From NCBI GenBank assembly GCA_016931855.1, contig JAFGDZ010000061.1:1-44202 (forward strand): 44,202 nucleotides of DNA, in the 5' to 3' direction. The DNA comes from Bacteroidales bacterium. GTDB lineage: Bacteria; Bacteroidota; Bacteroidia; Bacteroidales; Tenuifilaceae. The position numbers and the translations under genes are program-made. The notes under the pieces were generated by a model. The model was not told the origin of the DNA, ran no database searches, and saw nothing but the letters and a program-made list of their open reading frames with translations. Positions 8,469-16,858 of this stretch are shown in pieces. Position 1 is the stretch's first letter. Each line of letters opens with the position of its first letter.

Positions 8469-8655
8469 AACAGCTGGTGCTGTTTACCACAAACGGGCTG
8501 TAAAAAAACATCTTACCTGCCCCATAAGGCTACAAAAGCACATTGAGGCCCCAAATAAAACGGCCATAAATGTTAAAGAACAAGGTAAATTAAACTTTTC
8601 TTACATAAAGGAATCGTAGTTTTATACTGCTTAAATCTTAACCTAAAATGAGATT

Positions 8656-11600
8656 ATGAAACAACTTATTCTACTATTTGTGGTTCTGGCCCATTTACTT
8701 CCAACTTCAGCTTTTGGGCAAGAACCTAACGCTCCGTTATGGATGCGATATCCTGCAATATCGCCTAACGGAGAAACCATTGCATTTAGCTACAAAGGCG
8801 ATATTTACACCGTTCCCGTAAATGGGGGCACAGCCACTGCCCTTACAACCAATCCTGCCTACGATTACATGCCAGTATGGGCACCCGACGGAAAGAGCAT
8901 TGCTTTTGCATCTAACCGATATGGGAACTTCGACATATTTATGGTTTCAAGCAACGGCGGAACGCCAACCCGACTAACATTCCACTCTGGCAACGAGGCA
9001 CCTACAGCCTTTAGTACCGATGGCACTAAAATTATATTTACAGCCAACATCGCCGACTCAAAGGACAACATCCTTTTCCCGAGCGGAATCCTATCTGAAC
9101 TTTACAGCATTTCAACCACTGGTGGCCGAATAGAGCAAGTTTTCACTACTCCTGCCGAGAACGCAGTATTTAGCAGTAACGATGCGCTTATTGCTTACCA
9201 CGACAGAAAGGGCTACGAGGATCCTTGGCGCAAAAGGCACACCTCATCTGTAACCCGCGATATTTGGATCTACAACACAAAAAATGGGCAACACAAAAAG
9301 GTTACCTCATTTAACGGAGAGGATAGAAACCCTGTTTTCTCTGCCGATAATAAAACCTTATACTACCTAACAGAACAGTTTGGCTCTTTTAACGTAGCCG
9401 CTATTAACGTTGATGGAAATACTGAGCCAAAGGCCATTAGCCAGTTTAAAGATCATCCTGTTAGGTTCCTTTCCATAGCACAAAACGGAAAGCTATGCTA
9501 CGGTTTTAACGGCGAGCTATTTACGCAAACACCCGGGCAAGAACCCATAAAGGTTAAGGTTACCATAAATGCCGACCAAACCGAGAATGCCATTGTTCAT
9601 GAGGTAAAATCGAGCGGCGCTACCGAAATGGCCGTATCGCCCAACGGCAAAGAGGTTGCCTTTGTTATTCGCGGTGAGGTTTTTGTTACATCAACCGAGT
9701 ACAGCACAACCAAACGCATTACCAACACCCCTGAGCAGGAGCGCTCTGTTAGCTTTAGCCCCGATGGCAAAAAGCTCCTATACGCTGCCGAGCGCAATAA
9801 CACATGGAACGTTTACCAAACATCTATAGTAAACAAGGATGAGCCAAACTTTAGCCTATCCACCCTACTTAAAGAGGAGGTTGTGGTTGATATTCCCGAA
9901 GAGGCCTTCCAACCCGCATACTCTCCCGATGGCAACGAGGTTGCTTTCCTAAAGGAGCGTCAAACCCTTTGCGTAAAAAACCTTAAAACGGGCGCTATCC
10001 GAGAGGTACTTCCAGGCAACCTAAACTACTCCTACTCCGATGGCGACCAGCACTACCAATGGTCTCCAGACAGCAAGTGGTTCCTTGTTAGCTACAACGA
10101 TAAGAACCGCTGGCCGGCATCGGAAGTCGGACTGGTTAAAGCCGATGGTTCCGAAATTCACAACCTAACCCAGAGTGGCTACAGCGATGAGAATCCCCGC
10201 TGGATGATGAACGGCAAGGTGATACTGTGGCAATCGGATAGGAACGGGTACAGAAGCCACGGCTCATGGGGCTCTGAGTTTGACGTTTACGCGCTTTTCC
10301 TTACCCAAGAAGCCTACGATGAATTTAACCTTCCTAAGCACGAGTGGGAACTGCTAAAAGAGCTAAAGAAAGAGGATAAAACCGACAAGGCAGCAAACGA
10401 CAATAAGGATGCCGACAAAGGCAAAAAGAAAAAGGACAATAAGGTTGATAAAGAGAAAGATACCATTGAACCTATCAAAATAGACTTTAACAACCTTGAG
10501 GATAGAAAGGTTAAGCTTACCATTAACTCATCAAGCATTTCCGATGCAGTACTTTCCCCCGATGGCGAGAACCTGTACTACCTTAGCCGCTTTGAAAAAG
10601 GCTTTGACCTTTGGGTAAACAAGCTAAAAGACAAAGAAACTAAGCTATTGGTTAAAATTGATGGCTACGCGGGAAATCTGCATATCGATAAGGATGGCAA
10701 AAACCTATTCCTAACCGCAGGAGGCCGTTTACAAAAGATTGAAATTGCAGGAAACAAGCAATCTAATATCGGCTACAAAGCAGAGTTTACAGTAAACTAC
10801 CCCAAAGAGCGCGAGTACCTTTACGAACACATGTGGCGCCAAGTGAGCAAGAAGTTCTACGACCCTGCAATTCATGGCATCAATTGGGCTGGCTACAAGG
10901 CTAACTACGCTAGGTTCCTGCCACATATCAACAACAACTTTGACTTTGCCGAGATGGCTGGCGAGCTACTTGGCGAGCTTAACGGTTCGCACACAGGAGC
11001 GCGCTACTACTACCGCGCAGAGAATCCTGACATAACAGCTAGCCTTGGCGCTTTCTTCGATTTATCGTACAAGGGTAACGGGCTAAAAATTGCCGAGGTA
11101 ATTGAAAAATCGCCACTAATAAACGCAAAGAGTAAAATTAAAGCAGGCGTTATTATTGAGCAGATTGATGGGGAACAGATCCTTCCCAATGCCGATTTTT
11201 ATCAACTCCTAAACAGAAAAGCCGATAAAAATGTGCTACTAAACCTATTCAACCCTGAAACCAACGAAAGGTGGACAGAAACGGTTAAGCCTATAACTCT
11301 TCGCGAAGAGAACGCATTGCTTTACAAGCGCTGGGTTAAAACCCGTAATGAGCAGGTTGAAAAGCTATCCAATGGAAGAATAGGCTACGTTCACGTTAGC
11401 GGCATGAACTCCGAGAGCTACCGCGAGGTGTACTCCGAGCTACTTGGCCGCCACGGTAACAAAGAGGCCGTTATTGTTGATACCCGTTTCAATGGTGGCG
11501 GTTGGCTTCACGACGACCTAGCAACCCTTTTAAGCGGGAAACGCTACGCCGACTTTGAACCTAGAGGGCAATACATAGGTTCAGAACCCATTACCAAATG

Positions 11601-11934
11601 GTATAAACCTTCGGCAATTATTGTTGGTGAGGGCAACTATAGCGATGCGCACGGATTCCCCTACGTTTACAAAACCTTAGGTATTGGTAAGGTTATTGGA
11701 ATGCCTGTTCCTGGAACCATGACCGCCGTTTGGTGGGAAACCCTGCAGGACGAGTCCTTGGTATTTGGCATCCCACAAATGGGCGTTAAGGATCTTAATG
11801 GCAACTACCTTGAGAATAACCAGCTAGAGCCTCACATTAAGGTAGCAATAACACCAGAAGAGGCTGCAGCAGGCCGCGACACCCAACTGGAGGCAGCCGT
11901 TAACGAGCTGCTTAAACAGCTAGACAAAAAGTAA
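8656..11934 (+). CDS. Secreted tricorn-like S41 protease
   Basis: Large (1092-residue) periplasmic or outer-membrane-associated protease with a signal peptide (about 1-22, ending SAFGQ). Residues ~30-560 carry repeated PD40/WD40-like blades (patterns such as ISPNGETIAF, WAPDGKSIAF, FSPDGKKLLY), forming the tricorn beta-propellers. A Lys/Asp-rich low-complexity insert spans about 567-608. A C1-like helical segment begins near 715. S778-H779 in NGSHTG match the Ser-His pair of tricorn, a PDZ-like domain runs ~800-850, and the nucleophile is S996 in GNYSDAHGFP. Tricorn proteins trim peptides. The exported location suggests processing of envelope or nutrient peptides. The gene stands alone and is followed by a strong terminator. 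Confidence 0.92.
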   Translation: MKQLILLFVVLAHLLPTSAFGQEPNAPLWMRYPAISPNGETIAFSYKGDIYTVPVNGGTATALTTNPAYDYMPVWAPDGKSIAFASNRYGNFDIFMVSSNGGTPTRLTFHSGNEAPTAFSTDGTKIIFTANIADSKDNILFPSGILSELYSISTTGGRIEQVFTTPAENAVFSSNDALIAYHDRKGYEDPWRKRHTSSVTRDIWIYNTKNGQHKKVTSFNGEDRNPVFSADNKTLYYLTEQFGSFNVAAINVDGNTEPKAISQFKDHPVRFLSIAQNGKLCYGFNGELFTQTPGQEPIKVKVTINADQTENAIVHEVKSSGATEMAVSPNGKEVAFVIRGEVFVTSTEYSTTKRITNTPEQERSVSFSPDGKKLLYAAERNNTWNVYQTSIVNKDEPNFSLSTLLKEEVVVDIPEEAFQPAYSPDGNEVAFLKERQTLCVKNLKTGAIREVLPGNLNYSYSDGDQHYQWSPDSKWFLVSYNDKNRWPASEVGLVKADGSEIHNLTQSGYSDENPRWMMNGKVILWQSDRNGYRSHGSWGSEFDVYALFLTQEAYDEFNLPKHEWELLKELKKEDKTDKAANDNKDADKGKKKKDNKVDKEKDTIEPIKIDFNNLEDRKVKLTINSSSISDAVLSPDGENLYYLSRFEKGFDLWVNKLKDKETKLLVKIDGYAGNLHIDKDGKNLFLTAGGRLQKIEIAGNKQSNIGYKAEFTVNYPKEREYLYEHMWRQVSKKFYDPAIHGINWAGYKANYARFLPHINNNFDFAEMAGELLGELNGSHTGARYYYRAENPDITASLGAFFDLSYKGNGLKIAEVIEKSPLINAKSKIKAGVIIEQIDGEQILPNADFYQLLNRKADKNVLLNLFNPETNERWTETVKPITLREENALLYKRWVKTRNEQVEKLSNGRIGYVHVSGMNSESYREVYSELLGRHGNKEAVIVDTRFNGGGWLHDDLATLLSGKRYADFEPRGQYIGSEPITKWYKPSAIIVGEGNYSDAHGFPYVYKTLGIGKVIGMPVPGTMTAVWWETLQDESLVFGIPQMGVKDLNGNYLENNQLEPHIKVAITPEEAAAGRDTQLEAAVNELLKQLDKK

Positions 11935-11953
11935 GAAACTTCTAATAATAGAA

Positions 11954-11986
11954 ACTGCCGAGGCTCAAACCCTCGGCAGTTTTTTT
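11954..11986 (+). terminator. Intrinsic terminator of the tricorn-like protease gene
   Basis: The stem ACTGCCGAGG / CCTCGGCAGT (11954-11963 with 11971-11980) is followed by seven T, 20 bases past the stop codon. Confidence 0.92.
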
Positions 11987-12197
11987 AGCTCTTAAGGGTT
12001 TTGTGTGTAGTTATAAACGTGAAGCAACCAAACACCCCAAGTCCCTGTTCCAGCTATTTTCTGATTATATAAAATCAGGTGCAATAAAACAATTTTATTA
12101 TTGTATTGATATTGTGAGTATTGCTGATATAAAAAACATTTAACCCCCCATCAAAAAAAAATATCGACTAAATGAAACAACGTATCTCATTTGCATA
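11987..12197. other. AT-rich gap before the small lipoprotein gene
   Basis: This stretch lies between the protease terminator and the promoter box of the small lipoprotein gene. I see no gene or RNA structure in it beyond runs of A and T. Confidence 0.5.
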
Positions 12198-12205
12198 TAC
12201 TTTTG
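12198..12205 (+). promoter_or_regulatory. Bacteroidota -7 promoter element for the small lipoprotein gene
   Basis: TACTTTTG matches TAnnTTTG, 35 bases before the ATG at 12240. No clear -33 TTG lies at the usual distance. Confidence 0.55.
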
Positions 12206-12239
12206 TGCCGTTGTTCAACTATTTTAAAAAATCCCAACA

Positions 12240-12422
12240 ATGAAAAAGTTTGCAAAACTAATGATTTTCGCAGGTATGGTATCTCTATTCGCCTGCAACG
12301 CTGCTCCTGAGAAAGTAGAAGAAACCACTGAGCCAGTTGTTACTGAGCAACCAGCTGTTGATACTACTGCTGCTGTAGCTGACACTACCGCTGTTGAAGT
12401 TGAAGCTGCTCCTGCTCAATAA
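12240..12422 (+). CDS. Small acidic lipoprotein (60 residues)
   Basis: Very short exported lipoprotein. A lysine-rich start and a hydrophobic segment lead to the lipobox LFAC, with the lipidated cysteine at residue 19. The mature part of about 41 residues is low-complexity, made almost only of Glu, Thr, Val, Ala and Pro, with one lysine just after the lipid anchor. It has no recognisable fold and is probably an extended, strongly negative tether on a membrane. The gene has its own -7 box and a very strong terminator, so it is a real monocistronic unit and may be abundantly expressed. A similar acidic stretch occurs near the N-terminus of the ExbB protein at 29940-30743. Function unknown. Confidence 0.85.
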   Translation: MKKFAKLMIFAGMVSLFACNAAPEKVEETTEPVVTEQPAVDTTAAVADTTAVEVEAAPAQ

Positions 12423-12444
12423 TTTAGCAGAAAGCATTAAACAA

Positions 12445-12474
12445 AAACACCTGCCAATTGGCAGGTGTTTTTTT
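12445..12474 (+). terminator. Intrinsic terminator of the small lipoprotein gene
   Basis: The perfect 11-base-pair stem AAACACCTGCC / GGCAGGTGTTT (12445-12455 with 12460-12470) has a 4-base loop and leads into a T run. Confidence 0.93.
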
Positions 12475-12494
12475 ATGTAGTAAACTTAGGGTAT

Positions 12495-14246
12495 CTACTC
12501 CTTAACAAGTGCAATGCGTAGCTCTTTTAGCTGCTCTTGAGCAATTGGCGCAGGAGAGTTAATCATTACATCCCTGCCCGAATTATTTTTAGGGAAAGCA
12601 ATGTAATCGCGTATAGACTCTGAGCCACCAAACAGTGAGCAAAGACGGTCGAATCCAAAAGCTACTCCACCATGAGGAGGTGCTCCGTAACGGAAAGCAC
12701 TTAACAAGAAGCCAAACTGCGCCTCGGCCTCTTCCTTGGTAAACCCAAGAGCCTCAAACATGGTTTGTTGCAACCCGTTATCGTGAATACGAATGGAGCC
12801 ACCACCAATCTCAACCCCATTAATTACTAGGTCGTAAGCGTTGGCTCGGATTGCCCCAGGATCTGACTCAAACAGGTGAATATCCTCAGGAATAGGCGAT
12901 GTAAAAGGATGGTGCATTGCATAGAAACGTTTCGACTCCTCGTCCCATTCAAGTAGCGGGAAATCCACTACCCAAAGTGGGGCAAACACGTTCTTATCAC
13001 GTAGTCCCAAGCGGGTACCCATCTCTAATCGCAGCTCGCTAAGAGCAGGTAGCGTACGCTTACGCTCACCAGCAAGTATCAGCAACAAGTCGCCTTGCGA
13101 AGCACCCATAAAGGTTGCTAGCTCCTTTAGCTCCTCGGGGCTGTAAAACTTATCAATAGACGATTTTATTGTACCATCGGCTTGCAGCTTAACGTACACC
13201 AGCCCTTTAGCGCCAACCTGTGGTCGTTGTACAAATAGCGTAAGCTCATCGAGCTGCTTACGGGTGTACTCGGCACAACCAGGGGCAACAATACCCACAA
13301 CAGCCTCGGCGCTATCAAAAACAACAAAGTTTTTGCCTTTAACCCGGTCGGTAACATCGCAAAACTGCATGCCAAAGCGTAGGTCGGGCTTATCGCAACC
13401 ATAAAGGTTCATGGCATCGGAGTAGGACATGCGCTGGAAAGACTTACTAAACTCCACGCCTTTAATCTCAGCAAACAGGTGCTTAGCTAGCCCCTCAAAG
13501 GTGCTTAGCACATCTTCGCGCTCAACAAAAGCCATTTCGCAGTCAATTTGAGTAAACTCAGGCTGACGGTCGGCACGTAGATCCTCATCTCTAAAGCACT
13601 TAACAATTTGGAAGTACCTATCGAACCCAGCAACCATAAGCAGCTGCTTAAAGGTTTGGGGCGACTGGGGTAGTGCGTAGAACTCTCCAGAGTTCATACG
13701 CGATGGCACCACAAAGTCGCGTGCCCCCTCGGGGGTCGATTTTATAAGGAAAGGCGTTTCAACCTCAACAAAGTTTTGCTTATCTAGGTATTTACGCACC
13801 TCTTGGGCAATCCGATGGCGCAACATCAGTGCATTTTTCACGGGATTACGGCGTAAATCAAGGTAACGGTACTTCATCCTAAGCTCATCGCCACCATCGG
13901 TATCATCCTCAATAGTAAAAGGCGGAACCTCTGATTTATTCAGGATAGTAACTTCAACTACTTGAATTTCAATTTCGCCTGTAGGTATCTTTGTGTTCTT
14001 ACTTGCACGCTCAATAACGGTTCCCGTTGCGCGAATCACGTACTCGCGACCAAGTTCTTGCACCGCATCGCGAAGCTTCTGCTCGCATGTCTCGTCAACA
14101 GCTAACTGGGTAATGCCATAGCGATCCCTAACATCAATAAAGGTCATTCCGCCTAAATTACGGACACGCTGCACCCAACCGCTAAGAGTTACATTCTGCC
14201 CAACATTTGCAAGCCTAAGCTCGCCACAGGTATGAGTCCTATACAT
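12495..14246 (-). CDS. aspS: Aspartyl-tRNA synthetase
   Basis: Class II aminoacyl-tRNA synthetase that charges tRNA-Asp in the cytoplasm. The 583 residues fit the bacterial form. The N-terminal OB-fold anticodon-binding domain starts [20 protein letters not shown]. Class II motif 2 is [21 protein letters not shown], the bacterial GAD insertion domain lies between about 285 and 420, and motif 3 is near the C-terminus ([15 protein letters not shown]). Without a second look at the tRNAs I cannot say whether it is discriminating or also serves tRNA-Asn. It converges on the small lipoprotein gene, and a weak -7 box (TACTTTCGC) lies at 14268-14276. Confidence 0.97.
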   Translation of the reverse strand: MYRTHTCGELRLANVGQNVTLSGWVQRVRNLGGMTFIDVRDRYGITQLAVDETCEQKLRDAVQELGREYVIRATGTVIERASKNTKIPTGEIEIQVVEVTILNKSEVPPFTIEDDTDGGDELRMKYRYLDLRRNPVKNALMLRHRIAQEVRKYLDKQNFVEVETPFLIKSTPEGARDFVVPSRMNSGEFYALPQSPQTFKQLLMVAGFDRYFQIVKCFRDEDLRADRQPEFTQIDCEMAFVEREDVLSTFEGLAKHLFAEIKGVEFSKSFQRMSYSDAMNLYGCDKPDLRFGMQFCDVTDRVKGKNFVVFDSAEAVVGIVAPGCAEYTRKQLDELTLFVQRPQVGAKGLVYVKLQADGTIKSSIDKFYSPEELKELATFMGASQGDLLLILAGERKRTLPALSELRLEMGTRLGLRDKNVFAPLWVVDFPLLEWDEESKRFYAMHHPFTSPIPEDIHLFESDPGAIRANAYDLVINGVEIGGGSIRIHDNGLQQTMFEALGFTKEEAEAQFGFLLSAFRYGAPPHGGVAFGFDRLCSLFGGSESIRDYIAFPKNNSGRDVMINSPAPIAQEQLKELRIALVKE

Positions 14247-14267
14247 CTTGCTTTTTATTTTTATCTT

Positions 14268-14276
14268 GCGAAAGTA
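14268..14276 (-). promoter_or_regulatory. Probable -7 promoter element for aspS
   Basis: On the minus strand this is TACTTTCGC, one mismatch from TAnnTTTG, 22 bases before the aspS start. Confidence 0.4.
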
Positions 14277-14345
14277 AAAAAGAAAAAAATGATGGCACCA
14301 AAAAGTGGCACTTTTTTTGAAAAGGTTTTAATCTAAACGTTTAGC

Positions 14346-14801
14346 ATGAGTTTTCAACCATACAGTCACGAGTATTTTATGAAGGAGGCGCTTAAAGAAG
14401 CGCAAAAGGCTTTGGAAAAAGATGAGGTACCCGTTGGTGCTGTTATTGTGTGCGATAACAGGATTATTGCCCGGTCGCACAACCTTACCGAAACACTAAA
14501 CGACCCAACAGCTCATGCCGAGATGCAGGCAATAACCTCTGCCACAGGGAATCTTGGAGGAAAGTACTTAAACCAGTGTTCGTTGTACGTAACCCTTGAA
14601 CCTTGTGTTATGTGCGCTGGAGCAATATTCTGGGCGCAAGTAAAGCAAGTAATTTACGGGGCTAGCGACCCTAAACGTGGATTCTCTTTACTAGACTCGG
14701 CAGTGCTTCACCCCAAAACAGAGGTTATAAAAGGAGTACTAGCCAATGAAACGGGGCTAATTGTATCGAACTTCTTTAAGCAGCGCCGAAAGTTGAAATA
14801 G
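14346..14801 (+). CDS. tadA: tRNA-specific adenosine deaminase
   Basis: Cytidine/deoxycytidylate-deaminase-fold enzyme that converts A34 to inosine in tRNA-Arg(ACG), so that one tRNA reads several Arg codons. Its 151 residues are the usual TadA length. The zinc site is complete: HAE in TAHAEMQAI and PCxxC in LEPCVMCAGAI. The following FGA-like segment (YGASDPKRGFS) is typical of TadA rather than of guanine or cytosine deaminases. It is divergent from aspS with about 100 bases between them. Confidence 0.92.
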   Translation: MSFQPYSHEYFMKEALKEAQKALEKDEVPVGAVIVCDNRIIARSHNLTETLNDPTAHAEMQAITSATGNLGGKYLNQCSLYVTLEPCVMCAGAIFWAQVKQVIYGASDPKRGFSLLDSAVLHPKTEVIKGVLANETGLIVSNFFKQRRKLK

Positions 14802-14922
14802 TTAAAAACCAAGTACTGCTTATTTAGAATTTCTATAAATTTCGTTTCACAAAAATTAACAATGGTCATAACGACTATTTTTATGCTCCAAGAAAATTAT
14901 AAACCCAAATAAATCACAACAC

Positions 14923-15894
14923 ATGAAGACAATGTTAAGAAAAGTTTTACCGCTAGTTGTGCTCCTAGCCATTTCACTAGGAGTTTCAGCACAAACCAAA
15001 AAGGATGCTGTTGATGCTTACAACAACGGAGCAACTTTAATGAAGAATGATCCTAAGGCTGCATTAGAGAGCTTGTACAAAGCAATTGAGATTAGCGACC
15101 AACTAGGCGAAGAGGGTATAGAAACCAGGTCTCTTGCAGAGAAAATCATCCCTACCGTTCACTATAGCTATGCTATGACTCTTTACAAAGCAAAGGATCA
15201 GAACGGAACACTAGAGCAGCTAGAGAAGGCAGAAGAAACTGCCGTTAAATATGGCGATGCATCGACCCAAGCAAAAGTTGAGAAAACCATCCCTAAGTTC
15301 TACTACGCTGTTGGGGTTACCAACTACAAGGAGAATGCTTTTGAAAAAGCTATTGAGTACTACAAAAAGGCGCTAAAAATTACGCCTAACTTTGCCGATG
15401 CACTTTTGGGTATTGCCCTTTCGTACGAAGGACTTAACAACTACGACGAGATGCTAAACTACCTTCAGCAAACCCTTGATGTTGCTAACAAAACTAACAA
15501 CAAGGACAAGGCTGATGATGCAAAGAGAAAAGCAAACGCTTACCTGCTAACCAATGCTCAAGCACAGGAGAAGGAAAACAAATTTGCCGAGGCAAATGAG
15601 TTCTATACCAAGTACCTCTCTTTCGACGAGAAAGACGCTAACATCTACTACGCTCTTTCTGTTAACTTTAACAAGCTAGAGCAGTACGATAACGCTATTG
15701 AAACAGCGAACAAAGCTGTTGAGTTTAGCACAGGAACCGACAGCGACAAGGCTGGGTTCTACTATCAGCTAGCTACTGCTTTTGAGAAAAAAGGCGATAG
15801 CGCTGCTGCTTGCAATGCTTACAAAAAAGCTGCTTACGGGCAATTCCAATCTGCTGCTGAGTACCAAATTAAAGAGGTTCTTAAGTGCCAATAG
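14923..15894 (+). CDS. Exported TPR protein
   Basis: Secreted protein of 323 residues, with a signal peptide of about 24 residues ending SAQ and then tetratricopeptide repeats through the rest of the chain. The clearest are at residues ~140-172 (AFEKAIEYYKKALKITPNFA) and in the C-terminal third (EQYDNAIETANKAVEF). TPR arrays are protein-binding scaffolds, and in Bacteroidota such proteins often sit in the periplasm. No catalytic domain is visible. It stands alone, with its own strong terminator. Confidence 0.88.
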   Translation: MKTMLRKVLPLVVLLAISLGVSAQTKKDAVDAYNNGATLMKNDPKAALESLYKAIEISDQLGEEGIETRSLAEKIIPTVHYSYAMTLYKAKDQNGTLEQLEKAEETAVKYGDASTQAKVEKTIPKFYYAVGVTNYKENAFEKAIEYYKKALKITPNFADALLGIALSYEGLNNYDEMLNYLQQTLDVANKTNNKDKADDAKRKANAYLLTNAQAQEKENKFAEANEFYTKYLSFDEKDANIYYALSVNFNKLEQYDNAIETANKAVEFSTGTDSDKAGFYYQLATAFEKKGDSAAACNAYKKAAYGQFQSAAEYQIKEVLKCQ

Positions 15895-15915
15895 GCATAC
15901 CAACCATTACTGCAG

Positions 15916-15941
15916 AAAGCCGCTTTAAAGCGGCTTTTTTC
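15916..15941 (+). terminator. Intrinsic terminator of the TPR protein gene
   Basis: The palindromic stem AAAGCCGC / GCGGCTTT (15916-15923 with 15930-15937) has loop TTTAAA and is followed by T residues. Confidence 0.9.
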
Positions 15942-15986
15942 GTACCCATCAGCAAGTAACCCATAAGCGGTTACCACAGAAAACAC

Positions 15987-15995
15987 TACCTTTGC
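15987..15995 (+). promoter_or_regulatory. Bacteroidota -7 promoter element for the HAD-rlhA-methyltransferase operon
   Basis: TACCTTTGC, an exact TAnnTTTG match, lies 16 bases before the ATG at 16011. Confidence 0.6.
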
Positions 15996-16010
15996 ACTCT
16001 CTTCAAAACA

Positions 16011-16847
16011 ATGCAAATGACAAAATTTCCAAAAGCCGTTTTTTCCGATGTTGATGGTACGCTCCTAAACAAGGAAAGAGAACTTTCAGCATTTACCTCT
16101 GAGCAAATAAAAAATCTTGTTTGCTCCCATAGCATCCCTTTTGTTATGGTAACGGCACGTATGCCCATTGGAGTGGAGCGCTTTTACAAAAGCCTTAGCA
16201 TTAATACTCCTGTTGTTTGCTACAACGGAGCTTTGGTTATAGGCTCATTTAACGGGGGATGGGAAAGCAACGTTTGGGAGTCGCACACCGTATCGGGACA
16301 ATACGCATACAACGTTGCTAGCATTGCGCTGTCGCTAAACCTGCATTGCAGCATATATAGTGGCAACACCTGGATAGCCAATGCCCACGATGAGTGGACC
16401 GTACGGGAAGAGAATAACACACAGTGTAAGGCTACCATAACCTCTGTACTAAACACCCTCTCTAGTTGGATTAACTTGGACAAAGGCATACATAAAATAA
16501 TGATTATGGGAGAACCCTCTGCTATAGATTTGGCTACTGAAAAAATTAACCAGCTGCCTAATAACGAGGGAATGCCTTACCGCTCAAAAAGCTCATACCT
16601 AGAGATTACCCCTAAAAGAGTTTCAAAAGCAGACGGTGTAAAAGCAGTACTCTCCAAACTTGGGCTAAGCCTAAATGATGCCATAGCCTTTGGCGATAAC
16701 TACAACGATATTGAGATGCTTAAAACAGTTGGAACGGGCTACGCAATGGCGAATGCCCCCGACGCCGTTAAGCAGCATACCGCACACCTTGCCCCCGCAA
16801 ATACCAACGATGGTGTGGCGCACGTTCTCTCTAAACTAATACAATAA
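16011..16847 (+). CDS. Cof-type HAD-superfamily phosphatase
   Basis: Cytoplasmic haloacid-dehalogenase-fold phosphatase of the Cof/YbjI subgroup, 278 residues. The nucleophile motif I is FSDVDGTLLN, motif II is around VMVTAR, and the metal-binding motif IV is FGDNYNDIEML. The large C2 cap expected for Cof proteins fits the region ~85-200. Substrates in this group are phosphosugars and cofactor phosphates and cannot be deduced here. It is the first gene of an operon with rlhA and a methyltransferase. The start could be the ATG at 16011 or 16017, since the peptide begins MQMTK. Confidence 0.9.
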   Translation: MQMTKFPKAVFSDVDGTLLNKERELSAFTSEQIKNLVCSHSIPFVMVTARMPIGVERFYKSLSINTPVVCYNGALVIGSFNGGWESNVWESHTVSGQYAYNVASIALSLNLHCSIYSGNTWIANAHDEWTVREENNTQCKATITSVLNTLSSWINLDKGIHKIMIMGEPSAIDLATEKINQLPNNEGMPYRSKSSYLEITPKRVSKADGVKAVLSKLGLSLNDAIAFGDNYNDIEMLKTVGTGYAMANAPDAVKQHTAHLAPANTNDGVAHVLSKLIQ

Positions 16848-16858
16848 CACAAAGCAAC

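Noticed and set aside
8386-8619. 77-residue open frame between the CLC and tricorn genes
   Set aside because: It starts inside the CLC gene in another frame and matches nothing.
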